A stretch of DNA of 64,000 nt from Streptomyces sp. AA1529 (GCF_000280905.1 NZ_ALAP01000015.1:206290-270289); one strand, 5' to 3'. Positions 20,720-30,440 are shown, numbered from the stretch's first letter. Numbers and translations are program-made. The notes: generated from the letters alone by a model not told the origin.

Positions 20720-22318
20720 TCAGCTACCGGTCACGTTCACCCCGGTCCAGGCGGCCTTGACCGCCTTGACCTCGGCACTGTCCGCGCCGTAGAGGTCGGT
20801 GGCCGACTGCACGGTCGCCTTGCGCGCGTCCGCGTAGTCCGTCGTCGAGGTCATCTGCTCGGTCAGCGCCTTGAACCAGATCTGCTCGGCCTTCTCGATG
20901 CCGATCCCGTCCAGCTTCTCGCCGTTCTTGGTGGGCGAGTCGTACTTCACGCCGTTCACCTCGCGCTCCCCGCTGCCCACGGACAGCAGGAAGAAGAAGT
21001 GGTTGGCGATGCCGGAGGAGTAGTGGACGTCCACGTCCCCGGCCTCGGGGCTCCAGTAGTCCAGCGAACTGCCGTCCTTGCTCGGCTCGTCCATCCAGCG
21101 CAGCGGGGTGCCGTCGCCGTTGATGTCGATCTTCTCGCCGACGAGGTAGTCCGGCACGTCGTCCGGGCTGTCGGCGTGGAACTCGACCGCGGCGGCGAAG
21201 ATGTCGGAGGTGGCCTCGTTCAGGCCGCCCGACTCGCCCGCGTACTCCAGGTTGGCCGTGGTCGAGGTGACCCCGTGCGACATCTCGTGCGCCGCGACGT
21301 CCAGCGAGGTCAGCGGGTTCTTGTTGCCCTGGCCGTCGCCGTAGGTCATGCAGAAGCAGGAGTCGTCCCAGAAGGCGTTGACGTAGTTGTCGCCGTAGTG
21401 GACCCGGCTGAGGGCGCCCTTGCCGTCGCCCGCGATGCCCTCGCGGCCGTGCACCTGCTTGTAGTAGTCCCACGTCTGGCCGGCGCCGTAGTGCGCGTCC
21501 ACGCCCGCGGTGGCCGGGTCGCCGGTGGTGCCGTCGCCCCAGACGTCGTCGTCGTCGGTGAAGACCGTGCCCTCGCCGCTCTGGCCGCCGTTGAGGTCGG
21601 AGGTGCGGTTGCCGCCGCGCGCGTCGTCCTTCATCGTGAACGAGCCGGACGAGCCCGAGGTCCCGATCTCGACCTTGCCGCTGTACTGGCTGTTGCCGGT
21701 GCCCTCCTTGATGCCCTGGAACTCGAAGAGCTTCTTGCCGGTCCTCGCGTCGGTGATCACGTGGAGCTGGTTGGGCGCGCCGGACTTCTGCACGCCGCCG
21801 ACGACGGTCTCCCAGGCGAGCACGGGCTTGCCCTCGCCCGCCCAGACGATCTTCCGGGGGGCCTTGCTGCCCTTGGCCTCGGCCTTGACGGGCTTGTGCG
21901 CGGCGGGGGCCGACGTCTTCACCGCGATCTTCGCGCGGGTGGCCTTGGAGGCGCCGGTGCGCTTGCCGGAGGCGGACTTGTGCACCACGAGGTCGCCGCC
22001 GAGGACCGGCAGCCCGTCGTAGGTGCGCTCGTAACGGACGTGTGTGGAGCCGTCCTTGTTCTTGACGACATCCTTGACGTGGAGCTTCTCCTTGGAACCG
22101 AGGCCCAGTGCGCGGGCGTCGGCGGACTTCGCCGCCTCGGTGTTCGCCGTCTTGACCAGCTCGGTGTGCTGGCTCGCGGTCAGCTGCGCGGGCAGCGCGC
22201 CGTTCGCGGTGGTCTCGCCGGCCGGGGCCGCGCCGGCGGTGCCGGCGGTGACGCCTGCCGCGACCAGGGCCGCCGTGGCGGCGAGGGCGGATATCCGCTG
22301 CTTGGAGGTGAATCTCAC
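20720..22318 (-). CDS. Secreted M4-family zinc metalloprotease (thermolysin-like)
   Basis: Secreted neutral protease of 532 residues. The GTG start has an ideal AAGGAG five bases upstream. The signal peptide (residues 1-32) ends at TAGAAPAG. An FTP/PepSY-type propeptide spans about residues 40-205 (including [20 protein letters not shown]). The catalytic domain has the zinc motif HEMSH within [12 protein letters not shown] and the third ligand Glu in [11 protein letters not shown]. Substrate and calcium blocks such as [13 protein letters not shown] and [12 protein letters not shown] follow. A cysteine pair sits in SCFCM. It probably matures by autoprocessing and degrades external protein. An inverted repeat lies just upstream of the start. 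Confidence 0.95.
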   Translation of the reverse strand: MRFTSKQRISALAATAALVAAGVTAGTAGAAPAGETTANGALPAQLTASQHTELVKTANTEAAKSADARALGLGSKEKLHVKDVVKNKDGSTHVRYERTYDGLPVLGGDLVVHKSASGKRTGASKATRAKIAVKTSAPAAHKPVKAEAKGSKAPRKIVWAGEGKPVLAWETVVGGVQKSGAPNQLHVITDARTGKKLFEFQGIKEGTGNSQYSGKVEIGTSGSSGSFTMKDDARGGNRTSDLNGGQSGEGTVFTDDDDVWGDGTTGDPATAGVDAHYGAGQTWDYYKQVHGREGIAGDGKGALSRVHYGDNYVNAFWDDSCFCMTYGDGQGNKNPLTSLDVAAHEMSHGVTSTTANLEYAGESGGLNEATSDIFAAAVEFHADSPDDVPDYLVGEKIDINGDGTPLRWMDEPSKDGSSLDYWSPEAGDVDVHYSSGIANHFFFLLSVGSGEREVNGVKYDSPTKNGEKLDGIGIEKAEQIWFKALTEQMTSTTDYADARKATVQSATDLYGADSAEVKAVKAAWTGVNVTGS

Positions 22319-22341
22319 AGTGACTCCTTCTGCCGTGGGGG

Positions 22342-22370
22342 CCGGACGGTATGACTGATCAACCGTCCGG
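22342..22370. promoter_or_regulatory. Inverted repeat upstream of the M4 protease
   Basis: Perfect arms CCGGACGGT (22342-22350) and ACCGTCCGG (22362-22370) around 11 bases, starting 24 bases upstream of the protease GTG. It could be an operator or a 5'-untranslated hairpin. Confidence 0.45.
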
Positions 22371-22465
22371 GCAGAACTGAACTGCGGTGCGCCACGCGAA
22401 AGTACGGACGGGGTTCGTGCTGCTGTACGCATCCCGTGTGACGTGCTGGTGAGCCTGCCACTTTC

Positions 22466-22479
22466 GACATGGGCATGTC
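22466..22479. promoter_or_regulatory. Palindrome GACATG-GG-CATGTC
   Basis: Six-base perfect arms with a 2-base centre, about 150 bases upstream of the protease start in a 384-base non-coding gap. It looks like an operator. Nothing else was recognised in this gap apart from this palindrome and the repeat at 22342. Confidence 0.35.
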
Positions 22480-22702
22480 ACCGGCACATCGAGCTCTGAT
22501 CAGAGGTTGGCCAGATTCTGTTCGTTGATACGAAACCCGTGCCCGCATAGCGGACAACTGGCAGAAGCCCTTCCGCTGTCCAGTGCCCGCGCACCACCCG
22601 CTGCCGTGTTCCACCGCCCCCACCGCCCCCACGGCGCCGTCCCGGTGCCGGGCCGTCAGCGGCAGGCACCGGGCGCCGCCGGTGCTCCGCACGGGAGCGG
22701 GC

Positions 22703-23983
22703 TCAGGCGTTGACGTCGTGCCGTGCCGCGCCCCGCCCCGCGGACGGCTCCCCGCGGGCCGGAGCCCGGCGGGGGACCGCGCGCAGCGTGCGGACGGCCG
22801 GGACCGACAGCAGTGCCGCACTGATCCCGATCATGATCACGCCGCCCGCGAGCAGTACCGTCCGGGCCCCGAGCAACTGTGCCGCCGGGCCCGCCAGCGC
22901 CTGGCCCGCGGGCATCATGGCGAGCGAGCCGGCCACCTCGTAGGCGTGGATGCGGTTGAGGATCCGACCGGGAACCTGGGTCTGCACACTGGTCGCCCAC
23001 ATCACGCTCCACACGCCGCCGCCCATGCCCCAGACGGCCGCGGCCGCCATCATGGCGGCGGGCGGCAGGCCCAGACCGACGGCGGCGGGGTAGCAGCAGC
23101 ACCCGACCAGCGCGAACGACCCGGCACGCAACTGCCGTTCGGGCCGGAAGCGCAGCGCCAGCAGCCCGCCCAGCGCGGTGCCGCCGCCCAGCGCCGAGTT
23201 GACCAGCCCGTAGACGCCCGGCCCGTCCGACGGGATGATCTCGGCGGCGGTCAGCGGCACCAGCGGCCCGGAGACGGTGACCATGTAGACCATCCAGATG
23301 AGGATGACGCTCCACATCCAGGTGCGGGCCCGGAACTCGCGCCACCCCTCGGCCAGATCGGCACGGTAGCGGGTGCGCCCGGCGGGGCGGCCCCGGGCGG
23401 CCGGCAGCCGCAGCAACGCCAGGCACACCGCGCTGAGCAGATAGGTCCCGGCGTGCGCGGCGAACACCCCGCCCGGGGAGAAGCCACCCACCAGCGCACC
23501 GGCGAGGGCCGGGCCCAGCAGCATGGCCAGGGACTCCGCCGTGCGGATCAGCCCGTTGGCGCCCTGCACGTCGTCGGCCACCCGGGGGACGGTGCTGGCG
23601 ACCCCCGGCTGGAACAGGCCCGCACAGATGCCGTTGACGGCTCCGATCGCGCACACCTGCCACAGCACCACGTGCCCGCTCAGGAAGAGCGCCGACATGC
23701 CCGCCTGGGTGACCACCCGCACCAGATCCGAGCCGATCATCAGTCTCCGGGTGTCGAACCGGTCGCAGAAGACGCCTCCGAAGATGACGAAGCCCGCCAG
23801 GAACACCGTCAGCGAGGCCAGCGCCGCTCCGATCGCGCCGGGCCCGTGGCCGTGCTGGATCAGCCCGGCGGACAGCGCGATGGGCAGCATCGCGTCACCG
23901 AGCTTGGCGACCGCACGGCCGGTGAAGAACAGGGCGAAGTTGCGGGAACGCAGAGCGGCCGTCGCGGCACCGGAAGGGGTCAC
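22703..23983 (-). CDS. MFS transporter (drug-efflux type, MFS_3-like)
   Basis: Protein of 426 residues from a GTG (23981-23983). It starts VTPSGAATAALRSRNFALFF, the typical N-terminus of streptomycete macrolide/tetracycline-type efflux MFS proteins. About 12 hydrophobic helices follow, with the motif-A-like loop GGVFCDRFDTRRLM between helices 2 and 3. The C-terminal 25 residues are basic. The frame remains open upstream to 24610, but that lead is a shadow of the divergent gap. It is divergent from the first L,D-transpeptidase gene (217-base gap). The substrate is unknown. Confidence 0.85.
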   Translation of the reverse strand: MTPSGAATAALRSRNFALFFTGRAVAKLGDAMLPIALSAGLIQHGHGPGAIGAALASLTVFLAGFVIFGGVFCDRFDTRRLMIGSDLVRVVTQAGMSALFLSGHVVLWQVCAIGAVNGICAGLFQPGVASTVPRVADDVQGANGLIRTAESLAMLLGPALAGALVGGFSPGGVFAAHAGTYLLSAVCLALLRLPAARGRPAGRTRYRADLAEGWREFRARTWMWSVILIWMVYMVTVSGPLVPLTAAEIIPSDGPGVYGLVNSALGGGTALGGLLALRFRPERQLRAGSFALVGCCCYPAAVGLGLPPAAMMAAAAVWGMGGGVWSVMWATSVQTQVPGRILNRIHAYEVAGSLAMMPAGQALAGPAAQLLGARTVLLAGGVIMIGISAALLSVPAVRTLRAVPRRAPARGEPSAGRGAARHDVNA

Positions 23984-24200
23984 GTCCAGCCAGTGTGGCC
24001 AAGAGCGCGGTCCGGAGCGAACTGATTTCGCACGGCGCCCGCCGCCGTGTCGCGCTCCGGGGCGGCTCGGCTGCCGCGGGGATTCCTCGTTCACTCGTGT
24101 GAGCCCGGTGTCCCTCCCGCACGCGCTTCGTTGGTCCGTTCGTCCGGGTGAGGCGGCTGAACGCCCTCGACAGCAGGCGACGCACAGGAGCGGGGACGGC

Positions 24201-25487
24201 ATGGGACGGGGCACGACGGCACGGCGAGTCCGGGCACTGCTGTACCACGCGGGGGGCGTGCGACGGGCGGTGCGCGCCGTTTCGGCCGTCGTGGCGCTCG
24301 CGCTGCTGTGCACCGCGCCTGCGGGATGCGCCGTCGTGGACGACTCCAAGCCGCCGGGGGGCGCCATCCGGGTGACGCCCGAGGACGGTGCCAGCGATGT
24401 GCCCACCGACGCACGGGTGGAGGTCTCGGTCGCGGAGGGGAAGCTGCGCAGCGTCCGGATGCAGCACAAGGGCAAGGACGCCGGGCGCGCCATCGCGGGC
24501 CGGTTCTCCGCCGACCGGCGGAGCTGGCGCCCGCTGCCCGCCTCCGCGGAGAACGCCTCCGGGCGCGGAGCCGGGCACGGCAAGGGCACGGTGCTGGAGT
24601 TGGCCGGCACCTACGAGGTGGACGTGGTGGCCGTCGACGGCGAGGGCGACCGGGTGATCCGGCACGCCACCTTCTCCACCCGGGTGCCGCCGCACCGCTT
24701 CGTGGGCTACTTCCGTCCGGAAGACGGCCAGACCGTCGGTACCGCGATGATCGTCTCGCTGGAGTTCAGCCGGCCCATCGCCGACCGGGCGGCCGTCGAG
24801 CGCGCCATCGACGTCACCTCCACGCCCCGCGTGGAGATCGCCCCCCACTGGTTCGGCCGCAACAGGCTCGACTTCCGGCCCCGCACCTACTGGCAGCCCG
24901 GCACCGAGGTGACCCTCGATCTGCGGCTGCGCGATGTGCGCGGGGCGCCCGGCGTCTACGGGACGCAGCGCAAGCAGGTGACGTTCACCGTCGGCCGCGA
25001 CCAGCGCAGCGTCGTGGACGTGGGCCGCGGCACGCTGACCGTGCGGCAGGGCGGCCGCCGGGTCGACCGGTTGGACATCACGGCGGGCACGAAGAAGAAC
25101 CCGACCTACAACGGCCGCATGGTCATCAGCGAGAAGTTCCAGGAGACCCGGATGAACGGGGACACCGTGGGCTTCGGCGGCGAGTACGACATCAAGGACG
25201 TGCCGCACGCGATGCGGCTCACCCGCAGCGGCACCTTCCTGCACGGCAACTACTGGGCCGCCGAGCGCACGTTCGGCAAGAAGAACACCAGTCACGGCTG
25301 CGTCGGACTGGAGGACGAGCGCGGCGGGGACGACAAGTCGCCCGCCGGGCGGTTCTTCCACCGCTCGCTGATCGGCGACCTGGTCACCGTGCGCGGTTCG
25401 CACGACCGGACCGTGGCGGCGGACAACGGCCTGGGCGGCTGGAACATGCCGTGGGAGACCTGGGTCGGGGGTTCGGCCCTGAACTGA
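24201..25487 (+). CDS. L,D-transpeptidase, lipoprotein, Ig-like + YkuD
   Basis: Cell-wall enzyme making 3-3 crosslinks (or attaching proteins) on peptidoglycan. The product is 428 residues. The lipoprotein signal peptide has lipobox APAGC at about residues 39-43. Two Ig-like domains follow (about residues 55-160 and 165-270, the second ending YGTQRKQVTFTVG), then the YkuD catalytic domain with NPTYNGRMVISEK, the catalytic His in FLHGNYW and SHGCVGL with the nucleophilic Cys. The architecture matches LdtMt2-type actinobacterial enzymes. It is followed 351 bases later by a paralogue with the same layout. Confidence 0.93.
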   Translation: MGRGTTARRVRALLYHAGGVRRAVRAVSAVVALALLCTAPAGCAVVDDSKPPGGAIRVTPEDGASDVPTDARVEVSVAEGKLRSVRMQHKGKDAGRAIAGRFSADRRSWRPLPASAENASGRGAGHGKGTVLELAGTYEVDVVAVDGEGDRVIRHATFSTRVPPHRFVGYFRPEDGQTVGTAMIVSLEFSRPIADRAAVERAIDVTSTPRVEIAPHWFGRNRLDFRPRTYWQPGTEVTLDLRLRDVRGAPGVYGTQRKQVTFTVGRDQRSVVDVGRGTLTVRQGGRRVDRLDITAGTKKNPTYNGRMVISEKFQETRMNGDTVGFGGEYDIKDVPHAMRLTRSGTFLHGNYWAAERTFGKKNTSHGCVGLEDERGGDDKSPAGRFFHRSLIGDLVTVRGSHDRTVAADNGLGGWNMPWETWVGGSALN

Positions 25488-25838
25488 CCGCGGCCGGGAA
25501 GGCGCCCCGCCTCCCTGCCGTGCATCCGCCTCCCTCCCGTCCGTTCCGGCTCTCGTCCACGGCGGGCCTGCGGGTGATGCCGGCGGTGTGCCGGCCGCCC
25601 GGTGGGCGGGGCCTCCCGGCGTCGGCGCACGGGCGCTCTCCCTCCTTCCGGCCTTCCCAAAAAACGCGACCGAATGGTGACCACGGAGTGCGGTTCGCCG
25701 TCATTGCGGTGTGGTTATCTAACAATGCGGATGCGCGCCGCCGTTCATGTGCCGTTCACGGCCGGGCGGCGCGATGTCGCGTTTTCGGGGGCGCACACGG
25801 GTGCGCGAAGCCGTGTGAGGACAAGGGATGGGGCCGTC

Positions 25839-27116
25839 TTGGATCTGAAGACCGTGGCCGGGGACAAGTTCACGTGGAAGGCGATCCGGGGGGACAGCCG
25901 CGCCCGGATCATCGGAGGCTCAGCCGTCGGCTTCGTGGTGCTGCTCGTGGTGCTGCTGCTCACGCTGACCACCTGCGGCGGCGGTGGCGGCACCGGCGCC
26001 CGCGCGAACAGCGGGGACGACGACCGGGACAAGCCCGCCAAGGGGCCCTCCGAGGCCGTGCTGACCGTCGCCCCGAAGGACGGCGCCGACGACGTGAAGA
26101 CCTCGGGCGTCCTTCAGGTCCAGGCGGCCGAGGGCAAGCTGACGAAGGTGACCGTCCAGGACTCCAAGGGTGCGAAGGTCGAGGGGAAGCTCGCCGAGGG
26201 CGGCACGGTCTGGCGCCCCGCCACCCACCTGGCGGCCGGTACCAAGTACACGGTGGACGCCGTGGCCGAGGACTCCGAGGGGCGGGCCGCGGCCAAGCAC
26301 GCCACGTTCACCACGTTCGTGCCGCAGAACACCTTCGTGGGCTACTTCACGCCGGAGAACGGCGACAAGGTCGGCGCCGGGATGCCGTTCTCGATCAACT
26401 TCAACCGCCCCGTCGCCCACCGGGAGGCCGTGGAGCAGGCGATATCCGTCTCCGCCGACCCGGAGGTCGAGGTGGCGGGCCACTGGTTCGGCAACCAGCG
26501 CCTCGACTTCCGGCCCGAGAAGTACTGGAAGGCCGGGACGAAGGTCGCCGTCGACCTCAACCTCAGCGGCGTCGAGGGTGCCGAGGGCGTCTACGGGACG
26601 CAGCGCAAGACCGTGCGGTTCACCGTCGGCAGGCAGCAGGTCAGCGTGGTGGACGCGAAGAAGAAGACGATGACCGTGACCCGCGACGGCGAGAAGATCA
26701 AGACCTTCCCCATCAGCTCCGGGCGCCCGGCCAACCCCACCTACAACGGTGTGATGGTCATCAGCGAGAAGCACGAGGTCACCCGGATGAACGGGGACAC
26801 CGTGGGGTTCGGCGGCGAGTACGACATCAAGGACGTCCCGCACGCGATGCGGCTGAGCACCTCGGGCACCTTCATCCACGGCAACTACTGGATGGCCAAG
26901 TCGCAGTTCGGCCAGGTCAACAGCAGCCACGGCTGCGTGGGCCTGTTCGACCTGCGCGGCGGCGGCGCCAACGGGACGCCGGGCGCCTGGTTCTTCAGCC
27001 ACTCCATGGTCGGCGACGTGGTCGAGGTCGAGAACTCGCAGGACGACACCATCAAGCCGGACAACGGCCTCAACGGCTGGAACATGTCCTGGGAGAAGTG
27101 GACGGCGAAGCAGTAG
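25839..27116 (+). CDS. L,D-transpeptidase paralogue, membrane-anchored, Ig-like + YkuD
   Basis: Paralogue of the preceding gene, about 425 residues. The start is uncertain: I took the TTG at 25839 (then DLKTVAGDKFTWK), with a purine-rich AAGGGATGGGG upstream; GTG at 25815 is an alternative. A hydrophobic segment at about residues 27-47 ends in TLTTCGGGG. That is a poor lipobox, so it may be a plain membrane anchor. Two Ig-like domains follow, then YkuD with FIHGNYW and SHGCVGL. A block around MNGDTVGFGGEYDIKDV is nearly identical in DNA to the first copy. The gap 25488-25838 shows an AT-richer patch near 25710-25725 (probable promoter) and nothing else. Confidence 0.88.
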   Translation: MDLKTVAGDKFTWKAIRGDSRARIIGGSAVGFVVLLVVLLLTLTTCGGGGGTGARANSGDDDRDKPAKGPSEAVLTVAPKDGADDVKTSGVLQVQAAEGKLTKVTVQDSKGAKVEGKLAEGGTVWRPATHLAAGTKYTVDAVAEDSEGRAAAKHATFTTFVPQNTFVGYFTPENGDKVGAGMPFSINFNRPVAHREAVEQAISVSADPEVEVAGHWFGNQRLDFRPEKYWKAGTKVAVDLNLSGVEGAEGVYGTQRKTVRFTVGRQQVSVVDAKKKTMTVTRDGEKIKTFPISSGRPANPTYNGVMVISEKHEVTRMNGDTVGFGGEYDIKDVPHAMRLSTSGTFIHGNYWMAKSQFGQVNSSHGCVGLFDLRGGGANGTPGAWFFSHSMVGDVVEVENSQDDTIKPDNGLNGWNMSWEKWTAKQ

Positions 27117-27258
27117 CGGGCCCGGCGGCCGGCGGCCCGCCGCGCGGAGTGCCCGGGGGCGGCGGCTCCCGGGCGCCCCGGCGCGGCCGGGGGCCGGGCC
27201 GGGGCTGTGAGCAACGGCACCGGGCCCGCGGCGCGGAACGGCCGTTAACCTTCCCGGC

Positions 27259-28050
27259 ATGACGACTGACGAATCCAGCGGCGCCACCGCGCGCCTCGAG
27301 GTCGCCGACGGTGTCGGCACCATCCGGCTCGACCGGCCGAAGATGAACGCCCTCGACATCGCCACCCAGGACCTGCTGCGCGAACTCGCCGAGGAGGCCA
27401 CCCGCCGCGAGGACGTGCGCGCCGTGGTGCTCTACGGGGGCGAGAAGGTGTTCGCGGCCGGTGCGGACATCAAGGAGATGCGCGAGATGGACCACTCCGC
27501 GATGGTCCTGCGCTCCCGCGGTCTCCAGGAGGCGTTCACCGCGGTGGCCCGCATCCCCAAGCCGGTCGCCGCGGCGGTCACGGGCTACGCCCTGGGCGGC
27601 GGCTGCGAGCTGGCGCTGTGCGCGGACGTCCGGTTCGCGGGCGAAGGGGCCAAGCTGGGGCAGCCGGAGATCCTGCTGGGCCTGATCCCCGGTGCGGGCG
27701 GCACCCAGCGGCTGTCCCGGCTGGTCGGCCCGGCCAAGGCCAAGGACCTGATCTTCACCGGGCGGACGGTGCCGGCGGCCGAGGCCGCCCGGATCGGCCT
27801 GGTCGACCACGTGGTACCGGACGCCGAGGTGTACGAGCAGGCGCACGGCTGGGCCGCGCGGCTGGCGCGGGGTCCGGCGCTCGCGCTGCGCGCGGCCAAG
27901 GAGTCGGTCGACTTCGGTCTGGAGGCGGACATCGAGACCGGTCTGGCGCTCGAACGGAACTGGTTCGCCGGGCTGTTCGCGACCGAGGACCGGCAGATCG
28001 GCATGCGCAGCTTCGTGGAGGACGGCCCGGGCAAGGCCCGGTTCCGCTGA
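27259..28050 (+). CDS. Enoyl-CoA hydratase/isomerase family protein
   Basis: Crotonase-fold enzyme of 263 residues, hydrating trans-2-enoyl-CoA in beta-oxidation or related pathways. The oxyanion-hole segments are AAGADIKEM and GYALGGGCELALCAD. Both crotonase glutamates are present, one in GGGCELAL and one in LGQPEILLGLIPGAGGTQRL, so true hydratase activity is expected. The C-terminal helix is intact. The ATG at 27259 has no strong ribosome site but is where the family begins. No beta-oxidation partner genes are adjacent, so the specific substrate is unknown. Confidence 0.93.
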   Translation: MTTDESSGATARLEVADGVGTIRLDRPKMNALDIATQDLLRELAEEATRREDVRAVVLYGGEKVFAAGADIKEMREMDHSAMVLRSRGLQEAFTAVARIPKPVAAAVTGYALGGGCELALCADVRFAGEGAKLGQPEILLGLIPGAGGTQRLSRLVGPAKAKDLIFTGRTVPAAEAARIGLVDHVVPDAEVYEQAHGWAARLARGPALALRAAKESVDFGLEADIETGLALERNWFAGLFATEDRQIGMRSFVEDGPGKARFR

Positions 28051-28486
28051 GCGACCCGCGACCGGGCCGGGGGCGGCACGGGGGACCGGCCGCCCGGCCC
28101 CGGGGACGGCCGGCCGGCCGCCCATCGACCCGCCCGGCCGCCCGCACCGGCGCTGGGCCGCTCCCGTCCTCCGCCGTTCCGGTACGTGGCAAGAGGCCGC
28201 CGGGGTGGGGTGGTTGGGGGTGGCGTAAAGCCCCGCACAGGCCGAACACTCCACCGTGTGGGGGAATCCGCTGTGCCCGGTCCTCCCTCGTTCGTGGGTG
28301 GGCCGTGGCGCGGTGTGATCATCTGCGCACGGCTTGTCACCCCGGGTCGTCCCAGGTCAGTGCATGTCCGCCGGGTCTCGGGGCGCCGGGTCGCGGCGGT
28401 CGCGGCGCGCTGGAGGGGGTCGTTCCGCCTTGGTGGATACCCGCGAACCGCCCCCAGCGGCATCCCCCTGCCGCCATGATGGAGGC
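28051..28486. other. Non-coding gap with no recognised element
   Basis: 436 bases between the enoyl-CoA hydratase and the ATP-binding protein. It is GC-rich, with a lower-GC patch around 28215-28330 that may hold the promoter of the next gene. No convincing -10/-35 pair, hairpin or small gene was found. Confidence 0.4.
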
Positions 28487-28978
28487 ATGGCGGGTCAGGG
28501 AGATGTGGCGAGCGTGACCGAACGGGTTCCGGAAGACCCAGCGGGGAAGTGGGACGCCGAGCCGGTGCGCACGGTTCTCGAACGGGCGGGCGATCCGACC
28601 GTACGGGAGGTGCCGCTCCCCAACCTTCCGGAGTCCGCTCGGCTGGCCCGTCGCCTCACCCAGGCCGTGCTGCAGGAGCGGTGGGCCCTCCCGGCGGAGC
28701 GCACGGAGTACACCGTGCTGCTCGTCTCCGAGCTGGTCGGCAACGCCGTGCGGCACACCGGCGCGCACACCATCGGTATCCGGATGCTGCGGCGCTCGGG
28801 GTGGATCCGCGTCGAGGTGCGGGACCCCTCCCGCGGACTGCCCTGCCTGCTGCCGGTCGGCGAGCTGGACACCAGCGGCCGGGGGCTCTTCCTCGTGGAC
28901 ACGCTGGCCGAGCGCTGGGGTGTGGACCTGCTGCCGCGGGGCAAGACGACGTGGTTCGAGATGCGGGCCACGAGCTGA
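28487..28978 (+). CDS. ATP-binding (HATPase_c_2) anti-sigma-type regulatory protein
   Basis: Protein of 163 residues with one HATPase_c_2 domain of the RsbW/SpoIIAB type, abundant in Streptomyces. The N-box is LVSELVGNAVRHTG, the G1-like box VEVRDPSRGLP and the G2 segment TSGRGLFLVDTLAERWGV. These proteins usually act as anti-sigma or anti-anti-sigma kinases, or as partners of PP2C phosphatases. The start is uncertain: ATG 28487 has GGAGG too close, and GTG 28514 is possible. No partner sigma factor or STAS antagonist gene is adjacent. A PP2C phosphatase with its own HATPase lies about 1.7 kb downstream. Confidence 0.85.
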   Translation: MAGQGDVASVTERVPEDPAGKWDAEPVRTVLERAGDPTVREVPLPNLPESARLARRLTQAVLQERWALPAERTEYTVLLVSELVGNAVRHTGAHTIGIRMLRRSGWIRVEVRDPSRGLPCLLPVGELDTSGRGLFLVDTLAERWGVDLLPRGKTTWFEMRATS

Positions 28979-29169
28979 CCCGTGCGCGGCCCCGCCGCCC
29001 CGCGGCCCCGACCGCGGTGCGGGCCCGGCGGCCCGTCCGCCCTCCGGGTGCGCCGTCCGCCGAGGTGTGGCGCCCCCGGGGCGGGGAACCCGGCGCGAAA
29101 CCGCCACGAGGGCGTGCCCCGGGCCGGTGCGCGGCTCCGACGGGGCTCTGTCGACGTACGGAGGAAGCC

Positions 29170-29499
29170 ATGCCCGCAGGGTCCGACCGCAAGCGCGAAC
29201 GCCAGTACGAGCACATCAAGGAAGGGGCCCGGCGGCAGGGCGCCTCACCCGCGCGGGCCAAGGAGATCGCGGCCCGCACGGTGAACAAGGAGCGCGCCCG
29301 GCACGGTGAGGCCAGGAGCGCCGGCCGCACCTCGGTGCGCGACACCGCCCCCGCCCGGCGCGGCGGCCGGCGCTCCGGCAACCGCATGGGTCCCGGCGGC
29401 CCCACTCGCGAGCAGCTCTACAACGAGGCCCGGCAACGCGGCGTCCGGGGCCGTTCGCAGATGACCAAGGCCCAGCTCCAGCGCGCCCTCGGCCGCTGA
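29170..29499 (+). CDS. Small basic protein, plasmid-stabilisation/Rho-N-like
   Basis: Protein of 109 residues, very rich in Arg, Lys and Gly. It begins MPAGSDRKRERQYEHIKEGA, with GGAGGAAG just upstream of the ATG. The N-terminal half resembles proteins annotated as plasmid stabilisation protein in Streptomyces (KEIAARTVNKERARHGEA). The C-terminal 35 residues (TREQLYNEARQRGVRG followed by MTKAQLQRAL) resemble the Rho N-terminal/SAP-like nucleic-acid-binding helices. DNA or RNA binding is likely by composition. The true function is unknown, and a toxin-antitoxin role is not supported by any neighbour. Confidence 0.8.
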   Translation: MPAGSDRKRERQYEHIKEGARRQGASPARAKEIAARTVNKERARHGEARSAGRTSVRDTAPARRGGRRSGNRMGPGGPTREQLYNEARQRGVRGRSQMTKAQLQRALGR

Positions 29500-29791
29500 C
29501 CGCCGCTCGACCGCCCGGCACCGGGCACCCCGCGCGTACCGGGCCCGCGCCCCCTGGGCCCCCGTACTCCCGGGTCCCTCTCCTCCCGGAGCCCGGGCCG
29601 CGCACGGTTCCGGGTCGGCCGGGCAGCCACGCGAACAGTGGTTCGGCAAGGTTTGACCTTGTGCTCGGCGGAAACCCCGGGACGGGAACAGCTCACGTAC
29701 GCCCACTCCGTGGAGCCGTACCAGCTGGGAGGGCGACGGCCCATCGCGCCCGCCCGCCCCTCCCGACCACATCCGAGGATTGGAGCGCACC

Positions 29792-30382
29792 GTGGCAGCT
29801 CACGCGTCCAACGAGGGCTCGACCCCGTCCTACACCGTTCCCGGCATGTCCACGGCAGAGGGCGGCAGCGTCATCCAGCTGCTCCGCATGCGGCTGCACG
29901 CGCTCAACGACCTGGCGCTGACGCTGAAGCACGTGCACTGGAACGTGATCGGACCGCACTTCATCGCCGTGCACGAGATGCTCGACCCGCAGGTCGACGC
30001 CGTCCGCGACATGATCGACAACACGGCCGAGCGCATCTCCACCCTGGGCGGCTCCCCCTGGGGCACCCCGGGCGTGCTGGTCGCCGAGCGGACCTGGCAC
30101 GACTACACGCTCGGACGCGCCGAGGCCATCGAGCACCTCGGCGCCCTCGACGTCGTCTACACCGGTGTGATCGAGGACCACCGCAAGGCCGTCCAGGCGA
30201 CCGACAGCTCCGACCCGGTCACCCAGGACCTGCTCATCGAGCATCTGCGCAAGCTGGAGCTGTTCCAGTGGTTCGTGCGCGCCCACATCGAGAGCTCCGG
30301 CGGCAAGCTCGCGACGGGCCCGCACGACTCGGAGTCGGCCGCCGCCGAGAAGGCCGCCGGCCAGGCACGCGGAAAGCCCTGA
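29792..30382 (+). CDS. dps: Dps family DNA-binding ferritin
   Basis: Protein of 196 residues from the GTG at 29792, chosen for the GGAG 7 bases upstream over a TTG at 29780. Dps proteins form 12-mers that oxidise and store iron and shield DNA under stress and starvation. Ferroxidase residues are visible in LKHVHWNVIGPHFIAVHEMLD and DMIDNTAERISTLGG. The helical core ends near FQWFVRAHIE. The C-terminal tail (about 25 residues) is Ala/Lys-rich, and the N-terminal tail is short. Streptomycetes carry several Dps paralogues; I cannot say which this is. Confidence 0.93.
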   Translation: MAAHASNEGSTPSYTVPGMSTAEGGSVIQLLRMRLHALNDLALTLKHVHWNVIGPHFIAVHEMLDPQVDAVRDMIDNTAERISTLGGSPWGTPGVLVAERTWHDYTLGRAEAIEHLGALDVVYTGVIEDHRKAVQATDSSDPVTQDLLIEHLRKLELFQWFVRAHIESSGGKLATGPHDSESAAAEKAAGQARGKP

Positions 30383-30410
30383 CCGCGGGCCCCGCACCCG
30401 CGTCCCCGCC

Positions 30411-30440
30411 AGGACCCCGGCGCTCCGGCGCCGGGGTCCT
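30411..30440 (+). terminator. Hairpin terminator after dps
   Basis: Perfect 13-base-pair stem (30411-30423 with 30428-30440) and a 4-base loop, 28 bases after the dps stop. Confidence 0.8.

Noticed and set aside
28979..29169. Possible coding continuation from the ATP-binding protein into the small basic protein
   Set aside because: A different frame and a clear stop at 28978 separate them, and a good ribosome site precedes 29170.
29170..29499. Small basic protein as a toxin-antitoxin component
   Set aside because: The common annotation 'plasmid stabilisation' is by name only. There is no partner gene, and composition suggests nucleic-acid binding instead.
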